Made by a program: the position numbers and the translations under genes. From the NCBI RefSeq assembly GCF_040214835.1, contig NZ_CP157874.1, forward strand, positions 748,001-812,000: a stretch of DNA of 64,000 bases, written 5' to 3'. Numbering within the stretch: the stretch's first letter is position 1; each line of letters starts with the position of its first letter. The notes under the pieces were generated by a model. The model was not told where the DNA came from. It saw nothing but the letters and a program-made list of their open reading frames with translations, and did not search any database. Positions 56,697 through 64,000 of this stretch are shown piece by piece. This DNA comes from Pseudomonas asiatica (GTDB taxonomy: Bacteria > Pseudomonadota > Gammaproteobacteria > Pseudomonadales > Pseudomonadaceae).

Positions 56697-57755
56697 ATGA
56701 ACCCCTACACCACCCCCGACCAACGCTGGCAAGCCGTAGAATCCCGCGACACTACCGCCACCGGCCATTTCGTCTACGCCGTGCGCACCACCGGCATCTA
56801 CTGCCACCCCGGTTGCAAATCGCGCCTGGCCAAGCGAACCAACGTCGAGTTCTACGACACCCCAGCCGCCGCCGAAGCCGCCGGCTACCGCGCCTGCAAA
56901 CGTTGCACCGCCACCACCAGCGCCAGCGCCACCCGCCACAGCCAGCTGGTCACCCGCGCCTGCCGGCTGATCGAAGCCAGCGACCCCGCGCCCAGCCTCG
57001 ATCAACTCAGCGCCCAACTGGCCGTCAGCCCTTTCCACCTGCACCGCCTGTTCAAAGCCGAAACCGGCCTCACCCCCAAGGCCTACGCAACCGCTTTCCG
57101 TGCCCGGCGCCTGCGCGCGCACCTGGAAGATGGCCAGCGCTCTGTCACCGATGCCATCTATGACGCCGGCTACAACTCCAACAGCCGTTTCTACGAAAGC
57201 GCCGACCAGCGCCTGGGCATGCGCCCGCGGCAATACCGCGCCGGCGGCGCCGGGGCAACCATCCACTTCGCCCTCGGCCAGTGCTCTCTGGGCGCGATCC
57301 TGGTGGCCCAGAGCGAGAAGGGCATTTGCGCGATCCTGCTGGGCGACGACCCCGAGGCCCTGCTGCGCGACCTGCAGGACCAGTTCCCCAGGGCCCACCT
57401 GGTCGGTGGCGACAGTGCCTACGAACGATTGGTCGCCGAGGTGGTGGGCTTCGTCGAAGCCCCGGCGCTGGGCCTGGCCTTGCCCCTGGATGTGCAAGGC
57501 ACTGCGTTCCAGGAGCGGGTGTGGCAGGCCCTGCGCGAGGTGCCGGCCGGCAGCCGGGTCAGCTACACCGACATCGCCGAGCGCATCGGCGCGCCCAAGG
57601 CAGTGCGTGCGGTGGCCATGGCCTGCGCGGCCAACCACATCGCTGTGGCCATCCCTTGTCATCGGGTGGTGCGCCGCGACGGCGACATCAGCGGCTACCG
57701 CTGGGGCGTCGAGCGCAAACAGCAACTGCTCAAACGAGAAACGGCACTCTCCTGA
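56697..57755 (+). CDS. ada: bifunctional regulator/methyltransferase Ada
   Basis: 352 residues. N-terminal zinc domain GIYCHPGCKSRLAKR (Cys38, Cys42) and RACKRC (Cys69, Cys72), AraC-type HTH (about 85-180), and C-terminal O6-methylguanine methyltransferase with PCHRVVRRDGDISGYRWG. Cys38 accepts phosphotriester methyl groups and turns the protein into an activator. All key residues present. Confidence 0.96.
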   Translation: MNPYTTPDQRWQAVESRDTTATGHFVYAVRTTGIYCHPGCKSRLAKRTNVEFYDTPAAAEAAGYRACKRCTATTSASATRHSQLVTRACRLIEASDPAPSLDQLSAQLAVSPFHLHRLFKAETGLTPKAYATAFRARRLRAHLEDGQRSVTDAIYDAGYNSNSRFYESADQRLGMRPRQYRAGGAGATIHFALGQCSLGAILVAQSEKGICAILLGDDPEALLRDLQDQFPRAHLVGGDSAYERLVAEVVGFVEAPALGLALPLDVQGTAFQERVWQALREVPAGSRVSYTDIAERIGAPKAVRAVAMACAANHIAVAIPCHRVVRRDGDISGYRWGVERKQQLLKRETALS

Positions 57756-57811
57756 TTGCCTGAAGCCGCGTAGAATCCCCCGCCAAATCGAATTGTAAAG
57801 AGGAATATTCG

Positions 57812-60223
57812 ATGAGGCGTGTCAGCCTTGCCCGTTTTTGCCCAGGCCTGATGGTTTTCATGGCCTTGATGCTGGCCATTGCCAGCCCGGCCTGGTCGGC
57901 CCCGGCCACGCCGCTGTCCAATCTGGCGGTTGCCGAAGCGAACGTGCTGGATGAAAACGCCAGCATCGAGCAGTTGAGCGATCGACTGGACCAGATCCGC
58001 CAGGGTGTCACCAGCGAGGCCAACGACGATCTGCTGTCGCAACTGCGCCTGGGCGCCATGCAGGTCCAGCGCCAGGCCGATGCGTTAAGTGCCCTGCGCA
58101 CCACGGATGTGGAGAAAGTCGACGACAAGCTCAAGGTCATCGGGCCGCTCCAGCCGGACGAGGCCGCCACCCTGACCCAGCAGCGCAAGGAGCTGGAGGC
58201 CGAGAAGAAGGCCTTGGTAGCCCAACGGGACCAGGCGACCAAGCTGACCCAGTCGGCCCGCGACCTGTCCACGCAAATCGTCAACCTGCGCCGCAGCCAG
58301 TTCAACTCGCAGATCACCAGCCGCGCGGCCTCACCGCTGAGCCCGGCGTTCTGGCAGAGCATCATTCGCCCCACCCAGGACGACGTGGCACGCCTGCGTG
58401 ACCTGCGTGGCGAGACGGCCGATGCCATCGGCAGTGCCTTCAGCGCCGAAAATCGCTGGCTGTTCATTACCAGCCTGGTGGCGGCAATCCTGGTCTGGAC
58501 CTTGGTGCGCCGCGTGCTCGAGCGCCTGCTGGCCGACGCCATGGTCAGCTGGCTACCCGAAGGCCGCCTGCGCCGCAGCGCTTTGGCGCTGGGCGTGAGC
58601 CTGGCAACCCTGGGTACCATCGCCGGTTCGGTCTCGCTGCTGCGATGGGGGCTGGAGAGCAGCGCCGAGCTGGGCGCCGATATCGCCAGCCTGGCCAACC
58701 ATGTACTTGCCCTGGTGGTGTTCAGCGCCTTCATCACCGGCCTGGGCCGCGCCATGCTGATGCTGCAACGCCCGTCCTGGCGCCTGCCGCCGATTCACGA
58801 CGAAGTCGCCAGCGCCCTGGGCTGGTTCCCCAAGGTGCTGGCGTTGGCGCTGATGGTCATGATGACCATGGAACGCATCAACAGCGTGATCGGTGCCAGC
58901 CTGGCGCTGACCGTGGCGGTCAACGGCCTGACCGCGCTGGTAGTGGCGGTTACCTTCGCCGGTGCGCTGCTGCGTTACCGCCGCACCCTGCGCAAGCATG
59001 ACCTGGAGCGCCCCACGGGCCTGGCCGGGCTGATCCCGTTCGTGATGGTAATCTGGCTGACGCTGATCCTGCTGGCCCTGCTCGCCGGTTACCTGACACT
59101 CGCCTACTTCCTCACTGCCAAGCTGCTATGGGTCAGCCTGGTGATCACCTGTGCCTACCTGCTGACCACGTTCTTTGGCGACCTCTGCGAAACCCTGCTG
59201 TCGCCCCGCCAACCCGGCGGCCTGGCGCTGGCCTCGACCCTGGGCCTGGCGCCGCGTCACCAGGCCCAGGCCAGCACTATCCTGGCCGGCATCGGCCGCA
59301 CCGTGGTGCTGTTCCTGGCGTTGTTGCTGGCACTGATGCCATCGGGCACCAGCCCCAGCGAGCTGCTACTGAGCCTGGGTGATTGGGACGAGACCGGCGG
59401 CAAGCTGCTGGGCAACATGAACATTGTCCCCCAGGACATCCTGTTGGCGGTGGTGATGTTCCTCGGCGGCCTGTTCGCCATCCGCGTGGTCAAGCGCTGG
59501 CTGAGCGATCGCCTGCTGCCGGAAACCGACATGGACGCCGGCATGCGTGCCTCGCTGGTGACCCTGGTGGGTTACCTGGGCTTCATCTTCCTGGCCATGC
59601 TGGTGATGTCGACCCTGCGCATCAACCTCACCAGCCTGACCTGGGTGGTCAGTGCCCTGTCGGTGGGTATCGGTTTCGGCTTGCAGCAGATCGTACAGAA
59701 CTTCATCTCCGGCCTGATCCTGCTGACCGAGCGCCCGGTCAAGGTGGGCGACTGGGTCAGCCTGGCGGGCGTCGAGGGCGACATTCGCCGTATCAACGTG
59801 CGCGCCACCGAGATCCAGATGTCCGACCGCTCGACGGTTATCGTGCCCAACTCGCAGTTCATCTCGCAGAACGTGCGCAACGTGACCATGGGCAATGCCC
59901 TTGGCGTGGTCGGCATTACCCTGACCATGCCGCTGGAGACCGATGCCAACCGCGTGCGTGAACTGCTGCTGGCGGCTTACCAGGAGCACGAGGCGATTCT
60001 GGATGCGCCGGCCACCTCGGTCACCTTCAAGGACCTGACCAGCAGCGGCATGGTGATAGGTGTGAGTGGTTACGTGGCGGGGCCGCGGCAGGTGTCCGGT
60101 ACGCGCAGTGACCTGTTGTTCACCATTCTTGGGCGCCTGCGTGATGAAGGTATTGCCCTGTCGTCGCCGCAGAGCATGGTGTTGGTGCAAGAGAATGCAC
60201 GGCCGGCTGACGAGCCGGTGTGA
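57812..60223 (+). CDS. MscS-type mechanosensitive channel with DUF3772
   Basis: 803 residues. Signal peptide (about 1-29), periplasmic DUF3772 with coiled coil (about 45-170), about ten membrane segments (220-600), then the MscS core: SVGIGFGLQQIVQNFISGLILLTERPVKVGDWV (pore helix and beta domain), VRATEIQMSDRSTVIVPNSQFIS. Inner-membrane osmotic safety valve. AAGAGGAA precedes the ATG. Confidence 0.92.
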   Translation: MRRVSLARFCPGLMVFMALMLAIASPAWSAPATPLSNLAVAEANVLDENASIEQLSDRLDQIRQGVTSEANDDLLSQLRLGAMQVQRQADALSALRTTDVEKVDDKLKVIGPLQPDEAATLTQQRKELEAEKKALVAQRDQATKLTQSARDLSTQIVNLRRSQFNSQITSRAASPLSPAFWQSIIRPTQDDVARLRDLRGETADAIGSAFSAENRWLFITSLVAAILVWTLVRRVLERLLADAMVSWLPEGRLRRSALALGVSLATLGTIAGSVSLLRWGLESSAELGADIASLANHVLALVVFSAFITGLGRAMLMLQRPSWRLPPIHDEVASALGWFPKVLALALMVMMTMERINSVIGASLALTVAVNGLTALVVAVTFAGALLRYRRTLRKHDLERPTGLAGLIPFVMVIWLTLILLALLAGYLTLAYFLTAKLLWVSLVITCAYLLTTFFGDLCETLLSPRQPGGLALASTLGLAPRHQAQASTILAGIGRTVVLFLALLLALMPSGTSPSELLLSLGDWDETGGKLLGNMNIVPQDILLAVVMFLGGLFAIRVVKRWLSDRLLPETDMDAGMRASLVTLVGYLGFIFLAMLVMSTLRINLTSLTWVVSALSVGIGFGLQQIVQNFISGLILLTERPVKVGDWVSLAGVEGDIRRINVRATEIQMSDRSTVIVPNSQFISQNVRNVTMGNALGVVGITLTMPLETDANRVRELLLAAYQEHEAILDAPATSVTFKDLTSSGMVIGVSGYVAGPRQVSGTRSDLLFTILGRLRDEGIALSSPQSMVLVQENARPADEPV

Positions 60224-60228
60224 GCATC

Positions 60229-60333
60229 GGGGGCTGCGTTGCAGCCCATCGCGACACAAGGCCGCTCCTACAGGAAATGTGCAGTCCCTGTAGGAGCGGC
60301 ATTGTGTCGCGATAGGGGCGCAAGGCGCCCCCA
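60229..60333. repeat. REP inverted pair
   Basis: Two elements between the channel and DUF3422 genes; the second has cggcattgtgtcgcg, a base change. Confidence 0.88.
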
Positions 60334-60337
60334 ACCC

Positions 60338-61555
60338 TCAATGCTGCTTGGCCTGCCTGATCCTCAGCAAAATCACCAGCAACACCAACAGCACAGGCGG
60401 CGCCATGGCCAACAGCCCATCCCGCGCCGTCAGCCCCAACCCCAGCACATTCAGCCCGCCATACAGCAGCTTGAACAGGTTCAGCAGGTAGTAGGTGATG
60501 GCGATGATCGACAGTCCCTCCACCGCCCGCTGGATCTTCACCTGGGCATCGGCCCGGGCGTTGAGGCTGCGCAGGATCTCGGCGTTCTGTTCTTCCATCT
60601 CCACTTGTACCCGTGCCTGCAACAGGTCGCCCAGGTTGGCCACATTCTTCGCCAACTGCTCCAGGCGCTGCTCGGTGGCCGCGCAGTAGCGCACGGTCGG
60701 TTTGAACCGGCGTTCGATGAACACCCCCAGGCGCTGGCAGTCGCCCACATGGCTTTCCCGCAGCTCGCCCAGGCGCTCGAACACCAGTTGCGCATAGGCT
60801 TGCGTGGCGCCGAAGCGGTGGCGGGTCTTCACCGTGCGGCTGACCACCTGGCGTGACAGGTGGGCAATGGCCTCCAACAACCCTTTGGAATCATGGCCAT
60901 CGACCCCGGCACTGCGCTCCGAGAGGCTGACCAGGGTCTTGTCGAAGGCATCCAATTCCTGGCTCAGGTCCTTGGCCGTGGTCAGCGTCAGCGAGGCCAT
61001 CATGCGGTAGGTCTCGATCTCCAGCAGACGGCGGATCATGCGGCCCTGGCGGTAGGCATTGAGGCGACGGTTGATGAACAGGAAGCGGTTGGTGCCGTCC
61101 TCGGTCAGGCGAAAATCGCTCCACACCACCGCATCGCCACCGCCGACGCAGGAGCCGCACGGGTCCTTGAAACCGTAGTGGGGCAGGTCCAGTTCCTGTT
61201 CGTCACGGACCAGCACCTGCACCGCGTTGATCACCTGCGCCGCTTGCGGGGCGATAGCCTCGGCCAGCACCGGCGGCAGCGTTTGCCACTCGGTGTCGGC
61301 GGCAGTGCAGGGCACCACCAGGGTCAGGGTGAAGAACTCGGTGTGCCGTTCCCACTTGAACGGATGGCCATCCAGGCGGGTGATGCCTTGGGCGGCAGCA
61401 GTGTCCAGGGCATCCGGGCAGCAGCGTTGCAGCAGTGCCGCACAGGCAGCATCGCCGCCGAGCAAGGCCAGGTGGAAGACATGCGCCGGGCCGTCGAAAT
61501 ACAGCGACGGGCGGGCGTGCAGTTCGTTGTGCAAGGCGGTGCGTTGAGGGTGCAT
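60338..61555 (-). CDS. DUF3422 inner-membrane protein
   Basis: 405 residues. LHNELHARPSLYF at the start and FTEDGTNRFLFINRRLNAYRQGRMIRRLLEIETYRMMASLTL-like central region (LTEDGTNRFLFIN...) are DUF3422 marks. Coiled coil at about 290-335 and two C-terminal membrane segments (about 345-365, 378-397). Function unknown. Confidence 0.9.
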   Translation of the reverse strand: MHPQRTALHNELHARPSLYFDGPAHVFHLALLGGDAACAALLQRCCPDALDTAAAQGITRLDGHPFKWERHTEFFTLTLVVPCTAADTEWQTLPPVLAEAIAPQAAQVINAVQVLVRDEQELDLPHYGFKDPCGSCVGGGDAVVWSDFRLTEDGTNRFLFINRRLNAYRQGRMIRRLLEIETYRMMASLTLTTAKDLSQELDAFDKTLVSLSERSAGVDGHDSKGLLEAIAHLSRQVVSRTVKTRHRFGATQAYAQLVFERLGELRESHVGDCQRLGVFIERRFKPTVRYCAATEQRLEQLAKNVANLGDLLQARVQVEMEEQNAEILRSLNARADAQVKIQRAVEGLSIIAITYYLLNLFKLLYGGLNVLGLGLTARDGLLAMAPPVLLVLLVILLRIRQAKQH

Positions 61556-61660
61556 GGGTGGTCCGGCCTGGTGTTGTGATTGTGGGGGTACCAGGAAGTG
61601 GGACTTTGCGGGGGGAGGGGAAAGTCACGCGGGTGCAGAGTTTTGTGTCGCTTGTGCCAG

Positions 61661-61686
61661 CTCTTCGCGGGCTTGCCCGCGAAGAG
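61661..61686. repeat. perfect REP-like palindrome
   Basis: CTCTTCGCGGGC, TT, GCCCGCGAAGAG: twelve-base perfect arms built from half-elements of the 35-base REP type. The 190-base interval holds no gene. Confidence 0.8.
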
Positions 61687-61743
61687 CCGCAAAGTGGCCC
61701 CGGTATCCCGCCTTACTACCCAATCCAATATCGGATGGGGTGA

Positions 61744-62865
61744 TCATTCGTAATATCTGAATTCGTTGCTGTCACGGACCAGCAGCTGCATCAGCTTTGG
61801 ATGAATGAACAGCTTTTCTCTGCCTACTTGCATCTCCTGCAAGACGCCTATTCCCGCCAGATCTTGTAGATAGCGTGATGCGGCCTGTCGCTGAGCGATC
61901 TGCTTTTCAACGATGTTGCCAATACGGCAATAGGGCTGTTCAAAAATGACATCGACCAGCTCGCGCGAGTAGATTTTAGGCAATCGCTCGCGTACATATT
62001 GAGTGGTGTGCTCGGCAAGGCTGCGGATAGCGGTGATCTTGGCGCTTGTCCATCTAGCGGTTTGCTCGACCGCACTCAACATGTACAACAACCAAGGCTC
62101 CCAGGCTTGTTCTCGCGTAACATCAAGTAGCAGTCGATAATAGTCGTTGCGATTGGCGATGATAAAACGGCTCAGGTAAAGGATGGGCAGGTTCAACAGA
62201 CCTTGCTCAATGAGAAACAGAATATTGAGCACGCGACCGGTACGACCGTTGCCGTCGGAGAATGGGTGAATAGCTTCGAACTGATAGTGCCCCACGGCCA
62301 TGCGCACCAGAGGGTCCAGCTCGGTTTCGTTGTGCAGGAAACGCTCCCAATTTGCGAGCAAGTCGCGTAGATGGCTTTCACCTTCTGGCGGCGTATAGAT
62401 GACTTCGCCCGTGCGGTCATTGGCGAGCTGTGTGCCTGGAACACGGCGTACGTCCATGTTCACGCCTTTCAGCGTACGACAGATCTCGACTGCTGTCCCA
62501 GTGGACAGGGGGCGTTCGGAAAGTGACTGGAAACCACGATACAGAGCGGTTCGGTAGCGCAGCGCTTCCTTGGTGGCGGGGTCTGCATGTCCGTCACTAT
62601 CTTGTGCGTGTTGAAACAACATGTCAGTCGTTGTGACGATACTTTCGATTTCCGAGCTGTCTTTGGCCTCCAGTAACGGTAGGGTGTTGATCAACATCGT
62701 CTGGTTCGGGATCAGTTCAGCGGCCTGTTTCAGCTCCCCCAAGGCTGTACGTGCTTCGATGCAGCGTTTGAGCACTGCCCGTGTTTCCAGTTCAGCGGCT
62801 GGTGGCAAGGCAGGAAGCTGATTGAACGGTTTGCCGGCCTGCCAGGGTAGGTGGGAAGCAGTCAT
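61744..62865 (-). CDS. Fic-family AMPylase-like protein
   Basis: 373 residues. N-terminal Fic/DUF4172-like domain with possible inhibitory helix (SSEIES, about 69-74), Fic core HPFSDGNGRTGR (about 200-211) with all catalytic residues, and a C-terminal winged helix (about 290-373, PYCRIGNIVEKQIAQRQAASRYLQDLAGIGVL). The winged helix and the repeated palindromes just upstream suggest self-regulation. Target protein unknown. Confidence 0.9.
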   Translation of the reverse strand: MTASHLPWQAGKPFNQLPALPPAAELETRAVLKRCIEARTALGELKQAAELIPNQTMLINTLPLLEAKDSSEIESIVTTTDMLFQHAQDSDGHADPATKEALRYRTALYRGFQSLSERPLSTGTAVEICRTLKGVNMDVRRVPGTQLANDRTGEVIYTPPEGESHLRDLLANWERFLHNETELDPLVRMAVGHYQFEAIHPFSDGNGRTGRVLNILFLIEQGLLNLPILYLSRFIIANRNDYYRLLLDVTREQAWEPWLLYMLSAVEQTARWTSAKITAIRSLAEHTTQYVRERLPKIYSRELVDVIFEQPYCRIGNIVEKQIAQRQAASRYLQDLAGIGVLQEMQVGREKLFIHPKLMQLLVRDSNEFRYYE

Positions 62866-62889
62866 ACACGAGCGCCTGATCGGAAATGA

Positions 62890-62950
62890 ATGTGTCGCTA
62901 TTTTGTGATTTCAGCGACACGTTTTGTCAATGTGTCGCTGCCAGCGACAT
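62890..62950. promoter_or_regulatory. double operator upstream of the Fic gene
   Basis: Site 1: TGTGTCGCT (62891-62899) and AGCGACAC (62913-62920). Site 2: TGTGTCGCT (62931-62939), CC, AGCGACAT (62942-62949). A further GCGACAT lies near 62984. Immediately before the start codon. Confidence 0.75.
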
Positions 62951-63004
62951 GTTTACCAAACGTGTTCTCGAAATGGTATTTTTGCGACATATCCTGTGAA
63001 GCCT

Positions 63005-63106
63005 GTACCGGCCTCTTCGCGGGCAAGCCCGCTCCCACAGGTACGGTGCTGCCCTTCAGGCCTGCGCTATCCCTGTGGGAGCGGGTTTACCCGCGAAGAG
63101 GCCGGT
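63005..63106. repeat. REP inverted pair (35-base type)
   Basis: gcgggcaagcccgctccc and gcgggtttacccgc elements in opposite orientation between the DUF3077 gene and the Fic operator. Confidence 0.88.
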
Positions 63107-63129
63107 GAGCCCGGCATCAATTCCAGGCC

Positions 63130-63375
63130 TTACTCGCGGTTCAACAGCAACTGGTTGAGCGCCCGGGTCATTTGCACGTTATGCACGGTATTGACCAACA
63201 ACCCGATGCCCGGTTCGCCAGCGTTGGCGCAGATGTATTCGTCGAGGGTGTCCTCGATGCCAAGCAGCAACTGCGAGACGTATCGCAGTGCCTCGGGTGA
63301 GGGCAAGTCGTTGTTGATGGTGTAGAACGGGCGGGAGCCAGGTTTTACAGGTGGATCGGGCACAAGTTTATTCAT
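63130..63375 (-). CDS. DUF3077-family small protein
   Basis: 81 residues, ATG with AGGGA upstream. LPSPEALRYVSQLLLGIEDTLDEYICANAGE and LVNTVHNVQMTRALNQLLL are the two helices of the DUF3077 family, common in Pseudomonas and of unknown function. Its leader contains copy 2 of the structured element, with the alternative stem only 24 bases before the start codon. Confidence 0.8.
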   Translation of the reverse strand: MNKLVPDPPVKPGSRPFYTINNDLPSPEALRYVSQLLLGIEDTLDEYICANAGEPGIGLLVNTVHNVQMTRALNQLLLNRE

Positions 63376-63396
63376 TGCGTTTCCCTAGGTCGGTCA

Positions 63397-63507
63397 GGAG
63401 CTACCACCCCATTCCCTCTCACAGGATCGGGTGGCAGCCGTACGCGGGGTGAGAGACCGGAGACCTAGGAACCCGGCCAGGACCAAGCCTGCCCGCGCAC
63501 AGCTACC
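63397..63507 (-). ncRNA. structured leader element, copy 2
   Basis: On the minus strand an outer 14-bp stem (63494-63507 with 63433-63446) encloses a CAGG/CCTG hairpin and a CCGG/CCGG hairpin. The alternative stem pairs GGCTGCCAC (63431-63439) with GTGGTAGCT (63399-63407), two wobble pairs. Compared with copy 1, two outer-stem pairs change T-A to C-G. Confidence 0.6.
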
Positions 63508-63699
63508 GTTGAGGTTGCAACCAGATCAGCACGGGCTCTCACACCCGGTCGCCATTTGTGACGACCCAGGGAAATTAGCCCTGATGCACCTGTTCAACAA
63601 CAGAGAAACGGCTGCGGCGCGGGTAGGATAATTCCCAAGCTACTTCCAGCTGAAGCATTTGGTTTCAGGTTGGGAAAAGTCTTACATCTGAGGGGGGCA
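63508..63699. other. region upstream of structured leader copy 2
   Basis: No gene supported. A segment GGGTGTGAGAG (minus strand) could pair with CTCTCACCCC inside the element, extending the fold. The rest should contain the promoter. Confidence 0.35.
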
Positions 63700-63790
63700 A
63701 GGCGAGGGCTTCGCCCTCGATCGCCGGCAAGCCAGCTCCCACAGGGATGGCACATGGCTTGCCGGCGAAAGGGCCGCAAAGCGGCCCCGG
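63700..63790. repeat. REP-like pair
   Basis: GAGGGCTTCGCCCTC hairpin plus gccggcaagccagctcccacag, facing ggcttgccggcgaaagggccgc. Downstream of the aldehyde dehydrogenase gene. Confidence 0.8.
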
Positions 63791-63795
63791 AAATC

Positions 63796-64000
63796 TCAAC
63801 CCAGACAACGCGTCACATGCTTGACCGATTGGTAGGCCGACAACCCCCAAGGCCCCAGCTCACGCCCGATTCCGCTACCCTTGGTGCCACCCCACGAGGT
63901 CTCGACGAACACCGCCTGCACCGAGTTGATCCACACATGGCCAACCTCCAGCGCATCGGCCACCCGCTCGGCGCGCTCCAGGTCGGCGGAGCACACCGTA
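63796..64000 (-). CDS. aldehyde dehydrogenase, C-terminal part (gene runs off the right edge)
   Basis: 66 residues of the C-terminus: CSADLERAERVADALEVGHV, WINSVQAVFVETSWGGTKGSGIGRELG and LSAYQSVKHVTRCLG. This matches the end of NAD(P)-aldehyde dehydrogenases of the betaine/benzaldehyde type. The catalytic Cys and NAD-binding parts lie outside the window, so the substrate cannot be judged. Confidence 0.9.
   Translation of the reverse strand, partial: TVCSADLERAERVADALEVGHVWINSVQAVFVETSWGGTKGSGIGRELGPWGLSAYQSVKHVTRCLG

Overview
The window reads as a stretch of chromosome from a Pseudomonas of the P. putida group. The evidence is the gene content and order (glyA-morA-ettA-gdhA, then fklB-ispB-rplU-rpmA-obgE-proB, mksFEB, a beta carbonic anhydrase, and fecI-fecR-TonB receptor next to alkA-like and ada), the high-GC codon use from about 7.4 kb onward, and about two dozen intergenic REP elements of the two types usual in this group. 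Assignment below the genus is inference.

Positions 1-7100 are clearly accessory: AT-rich, with no REP element. Three single-gene units at 165-2842 are each followed by a short imperfect palindrome ending in GTTAGGC, GTTATGC or GTTAGAC, which looks like integron attC sites. The cassette genes are a PIN-like protein, an Mrr-type endonuclease and a protein with faint nucleotidyl-cyclase resemblance. No integrase is in view. Next come a 442-bp degraded stretch, an AAA ATPase plus HNH nuclease operon on the minus strand (Septu-like), a LexA-type box, and a NYN/OST-HTH protein. I read this as a defence-type island.

Positions 7.4-13.4 kb are a Pseudomonas-specific flexible zone with a strongly structured leader before a small gene, a diverged tandem repeat carrying REP sequence, a coupled pair of tiny genes, a stress group (KGG-repeat protein, manganese catalase, DUF892 ferritin-like protein), a malate-type dehydrogenase and an ACR3/BASS transporter.

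Positions 13.6-47.7 kb are mostly core genes: serine hydroxymethyltransferase, the c-di-GMP protein MorA, EttA, NADP-glutamate dehydrogenase, a Gre-family factor, envelope proteins, a Lon-like protease, FKBP isomerase, an iron-regulated small gene, PhnA, polyprenyl synthase, ribosomal proteins L21 and L27, ObgE, ProB, the MksFEB condensin, RimI, carbonic anhydrase, an M15 peptidase, and a LysR regulator divergent from a LysE exporter. A tRNA-Met(CAT) follows at 47.8 kb.

Positions 48-64 kb hold a decayed FecR pseudogene, two MFS transporters, an iron-responsive FecI/FecR/TonB-receptor system with a Fur box, the alkylation-repair pair (AlkA-like, Ada), an MscS-type channel, a DUF3422 protein, a Fic protein with a double operator, a DUF3077 gene under a second copy of the structured leader, and the 3' end of an aldehyde dehydrogenase gene at the right edge.

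The most notable unexplained signal is the structured leader at 7450-7574 (+) and 63397-63507 (-). Both copies fold as an outer stem enclosing two hairpins, with compensatory changes between copies. In both, the 3' arm of the outer stem can instead pair with a sequence close to the following start codon, a switch-like layout.
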